Positions 1 through 8,297 are shown, counted from the first letter of the stretch. The stretch: 64,000 bases of DNA from Roseiarcus sp963770275 (GCA_963770275.1 CAVYPD010000002.1:62001-126000), one strand, 5' to 3'. Program-made: numbers and translations. The notes: a model not told the origin generated them from the sequence alone.

Positions 1-170
1 TTCGCATGGGCCTCGGAACCGGGCGCGAAACGGACGAGCGCGCAAGCGATCGGCGCGGCCTCGAGCGCCTCGGCGAAAATCTTGCCAAAGGCGTCGGCGT
101 CAGCGGCCGACAGAAGGGGAGTGACGAGATAGAGCGAGCAGCGGGGCGAGTTCTGATGGGTCAACGGCAT
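1..170 (-). CDS. ThiE-like (thiamine-phosphate synthase family) protein, partial
   Basis: Reading the minus strand from the ATG at 170 gives an open frame to the window edge. It starts MPLTHQNSPRCSLYLVTP and continues with a helix containing FGKIFAEALEAAPIACALV. The stretch CSLYLVTP followed by an alpha-helical segment is the usual first strand and helix of thiamine-phosphate synthase-like TIM barrels. Only about 56 N-terminal residues are present, so catalytic residues are not visible. It runs in the same direction as rcdA but upstream of nothing in this window. It may be a ThiE paralogue rather than the true biosynthetic enzyme. Confidence 0.55.
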   Translation of the reverse strand, partial: MPLTHQNSPRCSLYLVTPLLSAADADAFGKIFAEALEAAPIACALVRFAPGSEAHA

Positions 171-306
171 GAGCGGCAAAGCGGAGCGGGGACGGAGATG
201 TCACCGACCATTGCGGCCAAATCGCGGTCGAGGCAAGCTTTAGAAATGGATCGTCGCCCGAATGCCGCCTATCGGAACCCGGGCCGAGCGAAAGGCTCTC
301 GGCCGG

Positions 307-855
307 CTATGGGGAGAACGCGGCGCGAAGGCGCTCGACCTGCGAGGCGACCGCGGATTGCGCTTTGACCGGCTCACGCGAATGCGCGACCACCAGGCTT
401 TGATCAAGATGCATCACCCGCTCCTGAATGCGCATCGAGCGCTGACTGAGACTGCGCAGGGTGGGCGGCAATTGTTCCAAGATCTCGGGCCTGTAGCCGT
501 ACTCCTCGCGGGAAAGCTTGACGCGCACGCGTTCGGCTCGGGCTTCGCTTGAGGTCAGTTCGCCTTCATTGACCGCACGCTGGAGCAAAAGCCAGGAGGC
601 GACCTGCATCAGACGGGTGGTCAAGCGCATGCTTTCGGTCGAATAGGCGAGAGCGGTCGGGCGAGGAAGAGCGCTCGATTCCGCTCGCCCCGGACCGTCG
701 AGGTAAGCCGCAGCCTCTTCGACGAGCGTCATTCCTTCTCGAAAGAGGTCTTTGAATGCGCTGGACGAGGCAAGACGATGAATGAACGGAATCGCGTTCG
801 AAGGCTGCGAGGTCGCAGCAAAACTGCGCTTCGGTCCTTCGTACTGATGACCCAT
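307..855 (-). CDS. rcdA: RcdA / DUF1465 family regulator of CtrA degradation
   Basis: This 182-residue protein matches the DUF1465/RcdA family. Family landmarks are the N-terminal FKDLFREGMTLVEEAAAYLD, then TESMRLTTRLMQVASWLLLQ, then a helix with RAVNEGELTSSEA. In Caulobacter RcdA is an adaptor that helps bring the master regulator CtrA to the ClpXP protease at the pole during the cell cycle. The family folds as a helical bundle dimer with a disordered tail; here the last 25 residues after HSREPV are the likely tail. The start is the ATG at 855. The upstream region carries a hairpin (918-940), a terminator and a full CtrA site (1119-1134). Length is typical of the family. The exact partner in this organism is inferred. 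Confidence 0.9.
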   Translation of the reverse strand: MGHQYEGPKRSFAATSQPSNAIPFIHRLASSSAFKDLFREGMTLVEEAAAYLDGPGRAESSALPRPTALAYSTESMRLTTRLMQVASWLLLQRAVNEGELTSSEARAERVRVKLSREEYGYRPEILEQLPPTLRSLSQRSMRIQERVMHLDQSLVVAHSREPVKAQSAVASQVERLRAAFSP

Positions 856-1004
856 ACGCCCTCACTCCCGTCCCACCGAGGCGAGGCTGCGTACACAGCC
901 GCCGCGCCTTTTGGAGCCGCGGGCGACCATAGCGCCCGCGCAGCGCCTTCGGCTCATTTACCATTGAGCAAGGTTAACCGGGAAGTCCACGGCTCCGCAG
1001 GCGG
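856..1004. promoter_or_regulatory. Leader/promoter region of rcdA with an 8-bp hairpin
   Basis: No gene is visible between the rcdA start and the terminator at 1005. The region holds an 8-bp perfect inverted repeat (918-925 with 933-940, CGCGGGCG/CGCCCGCG, 7-nt loop) and a single TTAA half-site near 974. It presumably contains the rcdA promoter and 5' leader. No clear sigma-70 boxes could be assigned by eye. Confidence 0.35.
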
Positions 1005-1032
1005 ATAAAAAAAGCCGCCTGACGGCGGCTTT
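1005..1032 (-). terminator. Rho-independent terminator, minus strand
   Basis: A perfect 9-bp stem (1011-1019 with 1024-1032, AAAGCCGCC/GGCGGCTTT, loop TGAC) is followed on the minus strand by a run of seven U residues. It is placed to end the mnmA-DUF1192 transcript before rcdA, or to end a small RNA starting near 1090. Confidence 0.85.
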
Positions 1033-1095
1033 CAAGGTGGGGATATGGGAGGAATTCACTAAGGAGAAGGCGCCCATTCAGACTGCTGTTGGGCT
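1005..1095 (-). ncRNA. Candidate small RNA with anti-Shine-Dalgarno motifs under a CtrA site
   Basis: This is a prediction from sequence only. The minus strand between the CtrA site (1119-1134) and the terminator (1005-1032) has no open frame. It would give an RNA of roughly 85-90 nt: a 5' hairpin (GCCCA pairing with UGGGC, about 1076-1098), a C/U-rich single-stranded middle with CCUUCUCCUU and UUCCUCCC, and a strong intrinsic terminator with a long U tail. C/U-rich anti-SD loops plus a U-tailed terminator are the usual design of Hfq-type trans-acting sRNAs in alphaproteobacteria. It could instead be the 3' UTR of the DUF1192 mRNA, or be processed from it. The start is approximate. Confidence 0.4.
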
Positions 1096-1118
1096 ATGAG
1101 ATTCATAAACAATAAGGA

Positions 1119-1134
1119 TTAAGGGCTTCTTAAC
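1119..1134. promoter_or_regulatory. Full CtrA binding site (TTAA-N7-TTAAC)
   Basis: The bases read TTAA, seven bases GGGCTTC, then TTAAC, an exact match to the CtrA consensus. It sits between the stop of the DUF1192 gene and the terminator upstream of rcdA. It is close enough to act on a promoter firing on the minus strand near 1090. CtrA control of this site is inferred from the match and from the neighbouring CtrA-pathway gene. Confidence 0.6.
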
Positions 1135-1158
1135 GCAGCCTAACGAGATCGCGACGGC

Positions 1159-1365
1159 TCAAATCTTGAAGACCGAGGCGGCGGCCGCGCGCGTCGCTTG
1201 ACGCGCCTCGATCGCCTTCTCGAGGCGGTCGATCTCCGAGCGCAACAGAGCGATGCGCTCCGAAAGCTCAGGCGCCGACAAGTCGTCGATGTTCTGACCT
1301 ATCTCGTGAGCGACGGGGGCTTTCGGCTTCGGCGCGAATACGGGATCGTCATCGAACGCAGCCAT
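1159..1365 (-). CDS. DUF1192 family small protein
   Basis: This 68-residue protein begins MAAFDDDPVFAPKPKAP and has a C-terminal coiled-coil helix (ELSERIALLRSEIDRLEKAIEA) ending in ASVFK. That is the hallmark layout of DUF1192, a small conserved alphaproteobacterial family of unknown function often found next to rcdA-type genes. The helix has regular heptad leucine/isoleucine spacing, so dimerisation is likely. The start ATG at 1365 has a GGGAAG ribosome site. It lies 18 bp after the mnmA stop and is probably co-transcribed with it. No enzymatic motif is present. Confidence 0.85.
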   Translation of the reverse strand: MAAFDDDPVFAPKPKAPVAHEIGQNIDDLSAPELSERIALLRSEIDRLEKAIEARQATRAAAASVFKI

Positions 1366-1383
1366 GCTTCCCGTTCTCCATCG

Positions 1384-2538
1384 TCAGGCGGCGACGATGA
1401 ACCCGCCGCCGAGCACCCGCGCGCCCGGGTCGACGGAATCGTAGAAAACACAGGCTTGACCGGGCGAGACGCCGCTTTCGGGCTCAACGAACTCGATCTC
1501 GCCCGTGGGCATGAGCAGGGCGGGAGCCGGCGGACGCGTCGAGCGAACCCGCGCGGCAATCGGCAATCCGTGCGACGGCAAGGCGGTGATTGCGCCCGGA
1601 CCGATCCAATTGACATCACGCAACCGAAGCCGCGCCACCGCAAGAGAAGCGCGCGGGCCGACGATGACGCGCGCATTGGGCGCGTCGAGTCCCACCACAT
1701 AGAGCGGCTCGGCCGCCGCGACGCCGATGCCGCGCCGCTGGCCAATGGTAAAGTGAACCACGCCGCCGTGCCGTCCGAGAACGCGACCGTCTGCATGAAC
1801 AATCTCGCCGGGGACGGAAGCGCCCGGAATCAAGCGCTCGATCATCTCGGTGTAATGACCAGACGGCACGAAGCAGATGTCCTGGCTGTCGGCCTTCTCG
1901 GCATTCACCAAGCCAAATTCGCGCGCCAGTTCGCGCACGCGCGCCTTCGGCATGCCTCCCAGCGGGAACCGCAGCCGCGCGAGTTGCGCGCGCGTGGTGG
2001 CGAACAGGAAATAGCTTTGGTCGCGGTCAGGGTCGGCGGCCCGGTACAAAGCTCGTCCGCCGCGCCCATCGTCGCGGCTGACGACATAGTGGCCGGTGGC
2101 CAGGAGATCGGCGCCGAGATCGTTGGCGGCGTCGAACAGATCAGCGAATTTCATGTGCTGATTGCAGGCGATGCACGGAACCGGGGTTTCGCCCGCGACA
2201 TAGGATCGGGCGAATGGCTCGATGACCTTCTCGCGAAAGCGCTCCTCGTAATCGAGCACATAATGGGGAACGCCGAGCCGCGCCGCGATGTCGCGCGCAT
2301 CGTGGATATCCTGTCCCGCGCAGCACGCGCCTTTGCGGTGCGTCGCTTCGCCGTGGTCGTAGAGCTGCATCGTGACGCCGACGACGTCGTAGCCTTCGGC
2401 GGCGAGCAACGCCGCCGTGACGGACGAGTCGACCCCGCCCGACATCGCGACGACGACGCGGGTTTCGGCGGGCGGCTTTTCGAGCCCTAAACTGTTCAGT
2501 GCGCCGTCCAAAGGCGGCGCGAGCGATGGCGCAAGCAT
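1384..2538 (-). CDS. mnmA: tRNA-specific 2-thiouridylase MnmA
   Basis: MnmA installs the 2-thio group on U34 of tRNA-Lys, -Glu and -Gln, using ATP and a persulfide sulfur donor in the cytoplasm. The 384-residue protein has the PP-loop AMSGGVDSSV (residues 31-40). The first catalytic cysteine lies in PCIACN (Cys125) and the second in SQDICFVPSG (Cys222), matching the Cys pair that forms the transient disulfide. The substrate-recognition and C-terminal beta-barrel regions follow (GQRRGIG, VGLDAPNARVIVG). Length is normal. The start at 2538 leaves a 30-residue leader before the PP-loop, as is common in alphaproteobacteria. The gene is followed by the DUF1192 gene 18 bp later and appears to share its terminator. 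Confidence 0.95.
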   Translation of the reverse strand: MLAPSLAPPLDGALNSLGLEKPPAETRVVVAMSGGVDSSVTAALLAAEGYDVVGVTMQLYDHGEATHRKGACCAGQDIHDARDIAARLGVPHYVLDYEERFREKVIEPFARSYVAGETPVPCIACNQHMKFADLFDAANDLGADLLATGHYVVSRDDGRGGRALYRAADPDRDQSYFLFATTRAQLARLRFPLGGMPKARVRELAREFGLVNAEKADSQDICFVPSGHYTEMIERLIPGASVPGEIVHADGRVLGRHGGVVHFTIGQRRGIGVAAAEPLYVVGLDAPNARVIVGPRASLAVARLRLRDVNWIGPGAITALPSHGLPIAARVRSTRPPAPALLMPTGEIEFVEPESGVSPGQACVFYDSVDPGARVLGGGFIVAA

Positions 2539-2711
2539 CTCGAGCTTTTGCCGGCGAAACGCCGGACCACTGGTTTATCTCGGGCTGTCTCGCCCGATCC
2601 GGCAAGGCCATAGCCCAAATCCAGCCGCCCCCGCCATAGCGAGACCGGGTCGCCGCCGCAGATTAGAATGTGTTCAAGCCCGACTAGGAGCGGGCTGACG
2701 GCGCCGGCTAT

Positions 2712-3532
2712 TTACTTCTCCGCGAGCTTGTCCGCGAACAGAGCCGAGCGTCTTGGCGTAGACCGGGGCCGAGTTCCATTGGAGCAAGGCGTTGAAGTTC
2801 GGCTGGCCTTCATCCCAACCCGCGCCCGGGCTCCAGCCCTTCGAGCGCAGGAAATTCGCGGTCGACGCCAGCGCGTCGGCGGGACTGGAAATGAGATCGC
2901 CGCCGCCTCGCCCCGTGGGCGTTGACCGCGTATTTCAGATAGGCCGACGGCATGAACTGGGTCTGGCCGATCTCGCCCGCCCACGCGCCCCGCTGTGATG
3001 GGCGCAAAAGACCGCGCTGGACAAGCATGAGCGCGTCGATGAGTTCGGCGCGATAGATTTGCGCCCGGCGGCAATCGTAGGCGAGCGTCGCCAGCGCGCT
3101 GAACGTGGAATAGCCGCCCAAACCGGCGCCGAAGTCGGTTTCGAGGCCCCAGATCGCCACGACGACCGGCCCGGGCACGCCATAACGCTGTTCGATTCTC
3201 TGCAACGGCTCGGCATAGGCAAGCATCATCATCTTGCCCTTCTTTATCCGGGCAGGCGTGACGTGGCGCGCGGAGAAGGCGGCAAAGTTCGAGCCAAAGT
3301 TCTGGCCGCGATCGTGCGCTGCGACGGAAGGATCGAACACAACCCCGTTCAGGGCCGAATCGACCACCTGCTGGGAGATGCCGTTGCTCATCGCGACTTG
3401 CTTGAATGACGTGAGCCATTCGTTGAAGCCGGCCGCGCTGTCTCCGCAATCCGCCGCGCGCGCCGACGCAACGCCGATCGTCGCGGCCGCGACGATCGAA
3501 AACAATACGCTCTTCCAGACCCTTAGTCGCAT
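2712..3532 (-). CDS. Lytic murein transglycosylase (MltB-like, SLT_2), frameshifted
   Basis: The protein cleaves the glycan strands of peptidoglycan with formation of 1,6-anhydro-muramic ends in the periplasm. From the ATG at 3532 (GGAG upstream) there is a signal peptide (MRLRVWKSVLFSIVAAATIG, cleavage near ASARA-A). The MltB family motifs follow: VVAIWGLETDFGAGLGGYST with the catalytic Glu in GLETDFG, LATLAYDCRRA, and GEIGQTQFMPSAYLKYAV. After the last motif the frame shifts near 2917. The expected DLISSP, ANFLRSKGW and GWDEGQPNFNALL continue in a second frame, and a further shift near 2745 is needed to reach ALFADKLAEK and the stop at 2712. Both shifts lie in G/C-rich runs, so assembly error is the likelier cause. 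If real, the protein would lack its C-terminal 65 residues. Confidence 0.8.
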
Positions 3533-3714
3533 TCGCCGCCGCTCCAGAAACATCATCGTGGATTTGGAAACCGCTAAACGCAAAACAGGGTTGAAAGTTG
3601 GCGGCATAGGACCCTTCAAGGATTATCGACTCGGGCGAGCGGGCGTTGGCCCCGCCCATACGCAGATCACCACACAATTCTGGTTAGGTATCGGTATATT
3701 TTTGTAGCGGTGGC

Positions 3715-3729
3715 TTAGGCAAATCTTAA
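3715..3729. promoter_or_regulatory. Near-consensus CtrA site upstream of sciP
   Basis: The bases read TTAG, seven bases GCAAATC, then TTAA, one mismatch from TTAA-N7-TTAA. It ends about 55 bp before the sciP ATG, a normal distance for a CtrA-activated promoter. In Caulobacter sciP transcription is activated by CtrA, so the site fits that circuit; binding here is inferred. Confidence 0.55.
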
Positions 3730-3784
3730 ATCGCTTCGCCTATTGTCGCTGAGGTTGTGTGACATGCGTCTGAGTGAGAGTCCA

Positions 3785-4060
3785 ATGAGTGAAACGCTGC
3801 GGCCGAGAGTAAAATACGTGATCGGTCCGGACGGTAGTCCCCTGACAATCGCCGATCTGCCGCCGCCCAGCACGCGCCGCTGGGTCATTCGCCGCAAGGC
3901 GGAAGTGGTCGCCGCCGTTCGCGGCGGTTTGCTGTCGCTGGAAGACGCCTGCTCGCGCTACACGCTGACGGTCGACGAACTTTTGAGCTGGCAAGTCTCG
4001 ATCGATCAGCATGGCTTGGCTGGACTTCGGACGACCCGCATCCAGCAATATCGGCACTAG
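3785..4060 (+). CDS. sciP: SciP-like CtrA inhibitor (DUF1153)
   Basis: This 91-residue protein is a clear DUF1153/SciP homologue: RPRVKYVIGPDGSPLTIADL, then TRRWVIRRKAEVVAAVRGGL, then the helix-turn-helix part with LEDACSRYTLTVDELLSWQ. In Caulobacter SciP binds CtrA and blocks CtrA-dependent transcription late in the cell cycle; it may also bind DNA itself. The start at 3785 is chosen over the upstream ATG at 3743. The protein then begins at the family-typical position, and GAGAG sits just upstream. A CtrA-like site precedes it. It lies about 2.9 kb from rcdA and is convergent with the SDR gene, separated by a strong hairpin. Confidence 0.9.
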   Translation: MSETLRPRVKYVIGPDGSPLTIADLPPPSTRRWVIRRKAEVVAAVRGGLLSLEDACSRYTLTVDELLSWQVSIDQHGLAGLRTTRIQQYRH

Positions 4061-4070
4061 CTCGTCTCGA

Positions 4071-4101
4071 CTCCGCGGCTCCTTGACGAGGAGCCGCGGA
4101 G
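4071..4101. terminator. Bidirectional hairpin between convergent sciP and the SDR gene
   Basis: A perfect 12-bp inverted repeat (4071-4082 and 4090-4101, CTCCGCGGCTCC/GGAGCCGCGGAG) with a 7-nt loop lies between two convergent stops. There is no U tract on either side, so termination by this hairpin is probable from position but not proven. Confidence 0.55.
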
Positions 4102-4117
4102 CGCCGACGTCAGCGCC

Positions 4118-4897
4118 TCACGGCATAAGCTGGCCGCCGTTGACCTCGATAATCTGCCCAACGACATAGGCGCTGAGCGCCTCCGAGGCGAGGAACAGGT
4201 AAGCGCCGACGCATTCTTCGGCGGTTCCGAGGCGAGCGATCGGAATCGTCTTGCGAATGGCCTCCAAGGCGTCCGCGTCCGTATAGCGCTCATGAAACGG
4301 CGTCATGATCACGCCGGGCGACACGGCGTTGACGCGGATCTTTTTGCCGATCAGCTCCTTGGCGTGGCCTTTGGTAATCGTCGAGACAAAGCCTTTTGCG
4401 GCGGCGTAGATAATTGCGCCGCCGGCGCCGCCGTTTCGCGCCGCAATTGAGGTCGTATTGATGACGAAGCCGCCCTGACGCTCGAGCCAGGGCGTGGCGG
4501 CGCGTGTCACCCAGATAATTGAACGCGCGTTGAGATCGATCACCGCCTGCACATGCTCGTCGCTCGCCTCGAGCGAGTGCACCCGCCCGAGCATGAGGCC
4601 GGCATTGTTGATGAGACCGTCGAGGCCGCCGAATCGGCTCGTCGTTTCGGCGACAATTTGCGCGCATGCTTTTGGGTCGGCGACATCGCCCTTGACCGCG
4701 AGCGCCTCGCCGCCCGCGGCCTTGATCTCGCTCACAAGCGCGTGAGCCTTGTCCGCGCTCGAATGATAACCGATGGCGACACGCGCCCCCTGCTCGGCGA
4801 AGCCTCTGGCCACCGCCGCGCCGATGCCGGTCGAGCCGCCGGTGATGAGAACAGTTTTGCCGGCAAGATCGGGAATGACGAGGCGAGAAGCGGTCAT
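4118..4897 (-). CDS. SDR family NAD(P)-dependent oxidoreductase
   Basis: A classical short-chain dehydrogenase/reductase of 259 residues. It shows the Rossmann motif VLITGGSTGIGAA near residue 17, the NNAG motif (LINNAGLM), the catalytic Ser in INTTSIAAR and the Tyr/Lys pair in IIYAAAKGF. The PG motif NAVSPGVIMTPF and the C-terminal IEVNGGQLMP complete the family pattern. The start at 4897 has AGAAGG upstream. The longer frame to 5044 only adds arginine-rich non-family sequence. It stands alone, divergent from the cyclase gene at 5104. The substrate cannot be deduced; the 3-oxoacyl-ACP reductase-like sequence is common to many SDRs. Confidence 0.85.
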   Translation of the reverse strand: MTASRLVIPDLAGKTVLITGGSTGIGAAVARGFAEQGARVAIGYHSSADKAHALVSEIKAAGGEALAVKGDVADPKACAQIVAETTSRFGGLDGLINNAGLMLGRVHSLEASDEHVQAVIDLNARSIIWVTRAATPWLERQGGFVINTTSIAARNGGAGGAIIYAAAKGFVSTITKGHAKELIGKKIRVNAVSPGVIMTPFHERYTDADALEAIRKTIPIARLGTAEECVGAYLFLASEALSAYVVGQIIEVNGGQLMP

Positions 4898-5103
4898 CAG
4901 GGCGCCTTCTTGGCTGAGGTTCGATTGCGGTATTTTGGCTGGTCGTCGCGCAGGTAGAGACCGGCCGATCGGGCGTCGATGGACGCCCGCGCAGCGCAAC
5001 GTCGACGCTAACCATCCTAACGCGCGGACGCCTCGAACGCGCAAATCCTGGATAGTCGCGGCTGCGACCCTATATAGGCGTCGTCACTCGCGGAGGGCCA
5101 GGA

Positions 5104-6880
5104 ATGACTGAATCGCGCAAGCTGGCGGCAATTCTCGTGACGGATATCGTCGGCTACTCGCGGCTGGCGGGCGCCGACGAGGATCGGATCTTGGCGCGTT
5201 TGCGCACGCTGAGGAGCGACCTGATCGAGCCGACGATCTCCGTCCATCGCGGACGTGTGGTCAAGGGCACGGGCGACGGCTTCATCGTCGAATTTCGCAG
5301 CGTGGTCGACGCAGTACGCTGCGCGATCGAGCTGCAGCATGGACTCCTGGAGCGCAACGCCGGCCTGCCGCCCGAGCGCCGCATTGAGTTCCGGGTCGGC
5401 ATTCATCTCGGCGACGTGGTCGAAGAGAGCGATGGCGACCTGATGGGCGACGGCGTCAATATCGCCGCGCGTCTCGAAGGAATCGCGAAGCCCGGAGCGA
5501 TCTGCCTGTCGGAGGACGCCTATCGGCAGGTCAAGGGGCGTCTCGATCTCATGGTCAGCGACCTTGGCCAAACTGAACTCAAGAATATCGTCGAGCCGAT
5601 CCGGGTCTATTCGCTCGAGGTTGGCGCCGCGGCCCAAGCCAGCCCCGCGCCAAGCCCAGCCCCCGTCGAGAAGCCGGCGCCGCCGCGCTTGTCGATCGTG
5701 GTGCTGCCATTCACCAGTCTTGGCGTGGATCTCGAGCACGAGATGTTTGTCGACGGCGTGACCGAGAGCCTGACGACCGACCTCTCGCGCCTCAACAATG
5801 CGGTTGTGGTCTCTCGCAACACCGCCTCCACGTACAAAGGTAAATCGGTCGACGCCAAGCAGATCGGCCGCGATCTCAACGTGCGCTACGTTCTTGAGGG
5901 AAGCATTCAGCGCGGCGGCAGCCGGATGCGCATCAATGTCCAGCTCATCGACGCCATCACCGGCAACCACTTGTGGGCCGACCGGTTCGACAAGCCGATG
6001 GGTGACTTGTTCGACATGCAGGACGAGATTGTCTCCCAACTCGCCAATCAGCTGCGTCCGGAACTGCTCGCCGCCGAGGCAAAGCGCGCCGAGACGGTGA
6101 CCGACCCCGATTCCGTCGACCTCTATTTCCAAGGCGTTCAGTGGTTCAGCAAGGGTGGGCCCGACAACATCGAGCGCGCTCGCGGCTATTTCGAGCGCGC
6201 CGTGGCGCTCGATCCGACCAACATCGACGCCCTTGTCGGCGCGGCGCGCGCCGACGTGCTGGTCGGCGCGATCTACACCACCGAGCATCGGGCGGAGCGC
6301 CTGGCTGACGCGGAAAAGCTGCTGATCAAGGGCATCTCGATCGCGCCGCGTAACTATTGGGCGCATATGTGGCTGGGCTTCGTCCAGATCCAAACCAATC
6401 GCGCTTCGCGTGCGATCGGCGAATTGGAGCAGGCGTTGTCGCTCAACAGGAACCTTGGCGCGGCGCATGCGTGGATCGGACAAGCGAAAATCACCATGGG
6501 CCGCGCCGAAGAGGCCGAGGCTCACGTCGACCAGGCGTTTCGGCTATCGCCTAATGACGCGGTCGCCTTCATGTGGACCCACGTCCGGGGCCTCGCCAAG
6601 TTCCACCTCGGAGCCGACGAGGAAGCGGTCGCGCTCTTTCGCCGCTCGGTCGACGCCAGCCGGAATTATCCTCTGAACCATTTCTACATGGCCGCCGCGC
6701 TCGCGAATCTCGGCCGTCATCGATGAGGCGCAAGCCGAAGTTAAGGCTGGGCGGGCGCTTGCGCCGAATTACTCGATCGCCCGATTTCTGACCATGGCGG
6801 AGAGCGACAACCCAACCTACCTCAAGCAGCGCGAGCGCATTCTCGAGGGGCTGCGCAAAGCCGGGGTTCCGGAAAAATGA
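5104..6880 (+). CDS. Class III adenylate/guanylate cyclase with TolB-like and TPR domains, frameshift near the end
   Basis: Residues 5-180 are a class III nucleotidyl cyclase domain: LVTDIVGYSR with metal Asp14, KGTGDGFIVEF with the second Asp at 58, and GDGVNIAARLEG. A Pro-rich linker (residues 180-197) leads to a TolB-like/FlgO region (LSIVVLPFTSLG, YVLEGSIQRGG, LWADRFDKP). At least four TPR units follow (YFERAVALDPTNIDAL, AIGELEQALSLNRNL). No transmembrane segment or signal peptide is seen, so it is probably a cytoplasmic cAMP-producing sensor; this architecture is common in Rhizobiales. The frame breaks at about 6718 (CGTCATCGATGAG). Dropping one base lets it continue through the last TPR (FLTMAESDNPTYLKQRERI) to the stop at 6880. 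Family function is clear; the signal sensed is unknown. Confidence 0.85.
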
Positions 6881-6989
6881 CCTGAGTCGCGGCTTGTCGC
6901 GGCGGACCGTCCACGCGGCGCGACCTCGGCAACGAGATCGTTGCCGGTCTTGAGAGGGTGAGCAGTCCTCGCTTGCCGGATGCGGCGAC

Positions 6990-7697
6990 TTGCGCCAAGG
7001 CTTCCGCGTGGCGCGGCGGCGATCCCCACTTCGTCTTTTGGCGCTTGGCGTCGTCTGGGCGGCGCTAGCGCTTTTCGCGCTCTTCATTGTCCTCGTTGGT
7101 CTCTATACATTCGTCCGGCCGGTCTCGACGCTCATGCTTGCGCGCATGGTCGAGGGCAAGAGCTATCAGCGCATTTACGCGCCGCTGAAGACCATCGCGC
7201 CGGTCGCCCTCGCCTCGGTGGTCGCCTCGGAAGACGCGAGCTTCTGCGACAATGATGGCGTCGACTGGGGCTCGCTCCGCGAGGTTCTGAGCGGCGCTGG
7301 CAAACACGGGCCGAGCCGAGGCGCGTCGACCATCACCATGCAGACCGCGAAGAACCTGTTTTTGTGGCCAGGCCGCTCCACGATCCGCAAAGGCATCGAG
7401 ATCGGCATGGCGCTCGTCATGGGCGAGGCCTGGTCGAAGGCGCGCACGCTCGAGATTTATCTCAACATCGCCGAATGGGGCGACGGGATCTACGGGATCG
7501 AAGCCGCGGCGCAACACTATTTCCACAAGAGCGCAAGTCAGCTCAATCCGCGCGAGGCGGCGCTGCTGGCGACCGCGCTGCCCAATCCGATTCTGCGCAA
7601 TCCCGCGCGACCCACGCCGCTTCAGCGCCGGCTCGCCGGCAGCCTGGAAGCAAAGGCGCGCGAGGGCGCGGAACGATTGAACTGTTTGCCGCGCTAG
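6990..7697 (+). CDS. mtgA: Monofunctional biosynthetic peptidoglycan transglycosylase MtgA
   Basis: A GT51 glycosyltransferase of about 235 residues without a transpeptidase domain. It polymerises lipid II into glycan strands at the outer face of the inner membrane. One N-terminal membrane anchor spans residues 17-41. The catalytic Glu lies in VVASEDASFCDNDG (Glu81), followed by GASTITMQTAKNLFLW and the family stretch EIYLNIAEWGDGIYGIEAAA. The start is uncertain: the TTG at 6990 gives the full cytoplasmic tail, while a GTG at 7008 with AAGG upstream is equally plausible. The gene is convergent with the chagasin-like gene and follows the cyclase by about 110 bp. Confidence 0.93.
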   Translation: MRQGFRVARRRSPLRLLALGVVWAALALFALFIVLVGLYTFVRPVSTLMLARMVEGKSYQRIYAPLKTIAPVALASVVASEDASFCDNDGVDWGSLREVLSGAGKHGPSRGASTITMQTAKNLFLWPGRSTIRKGIEIGMALVMGEAWSKARTLEIYLNIAEWGDGIYGIEAAAQHYFHKSASQLNPREAALLATALPNPILRNPARPTPLQRRLAGSLEAKAREGAERLNCLPR

Positions 7698-7756
7698 CGC
7701 CGCGGGGGCGACGCGCCGGCCTTGTTTTTTGGGACCCCAAACGGAGGCTCAGCCGC

Positions 7757-8203
7757 CTACGACGAGACGTCAATCGTGACATCGTAGCGTTCGACCACCG
7801 ACCTGTCGCCCTCCCACGGGCGCCAGCGCTTGAGCCTGACGGTCGTCGAGCCGGGAGCTTTGGCTTTGAGCGTCCATTGCGCCTGACCTCCTGCCCCAGG
7901 GGCATTCGACGCCGGCGCGTATTCCGACTGCGAGACGTCGACGAGATGCGAATCCGCCGCGTCGACCGCCCAGCGATAGCCTGTCGACGGGTTCTCCGGC
8001 AGACGAAGCGTCGCTTCGGCGCCGACCTTGAGCGCGATCCTCTTGCCGTTGTCGGCCGCGGTCAAAACCGACGTCACGCTCGCCTCCGTTGCCGATGCTA
8101 CGCCACCAGCCCCGCCGATCGATAAAACCATCGCCAGTGCGCAAGCGACAAGCGAGCGAGGTCCGAGCTTGGCCCCTCTGAAACGCGCGGCGCTGTCGAT
8201 CAC
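7757..8203 (-). CDS. Chagasin-like protease inhibitor (family I42)
   Basis: The mature domain carries the three chagasin loops that plug the active site of papain-type proteases: NPSTGYRW, the Gly-rich loop GAGGQAQWTLKA and RPWEGD near the C-terminus. From the GTG at 8203 the protein is 148 residues with a signal peptide (SLVACALAMVLSIGGAGG, cleavage near ASA-TEA), so it should be periplasmic or secreted. The alternative TTG at 8278 lies inside a large hairpin and adds 25 polar residues before the signal, so GTG 8203 is preferred. It directly follows a papain-like protease gene on the same strand, making a protease-inhibitor pair. The family role is known; the pairing as a physiological unit is inferred. 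Confidence 0.85.
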   Translation of the reverse strand: MIDSAARFRGAKLGPRSLVACALAMVLSIGGAGGVASATEASVTSVLTAADNGKRIALKVGAEATLRLPENPSTGYRWAVDAADSHLVDVSQSEYAPASNAPGAGGQAQWTLKAKAPGSTTVRLKRWRPWEGDRSVVERYDVTIDVSS

Positions 8204-8241
8204 AACGGTCGGACCGGTCTCTCGTTCCCTACGACAGGATT

Positions 8242-8278
8242 TTGGCGGGCCTCGGCGTTTTTCGCCGCGGCCCGCCAA
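8242..8278. other. Large perfect-arm hairpin between protease and inhibitor genes
   Basis: Arms TTGGCGGGCC and GGCCCGCCAA (8242-8251 and 8269-8278) enclose a second stem CGGCG/CGCCG with a TTTTT loop, giving about 15 bp with one internal mismatch. No U tract follows on either strand, so it is not a standard terminator. Its place in the 94-bp gap between the protease stop and the inhibitor start suggests mRNA stabilisation or attenuation between the two genes. Confidence 0.6.
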
Positions 8279-8297
8279 GGTCGGTCTTGCCGCCCGA

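Noticed and set aside
5017..6525. A 502-codon minus-strand frame opposite the cyclase
   Set aside because: Antisense shadow caused by high GC; the plus strand carries the cyclase and TPR motifs.
8242..8278. Rho-independent terminator between the protease and inhibitor
   Set aside because: The hairpin is strong but neither strand has a following U tract, so termination is not supported by sequence.
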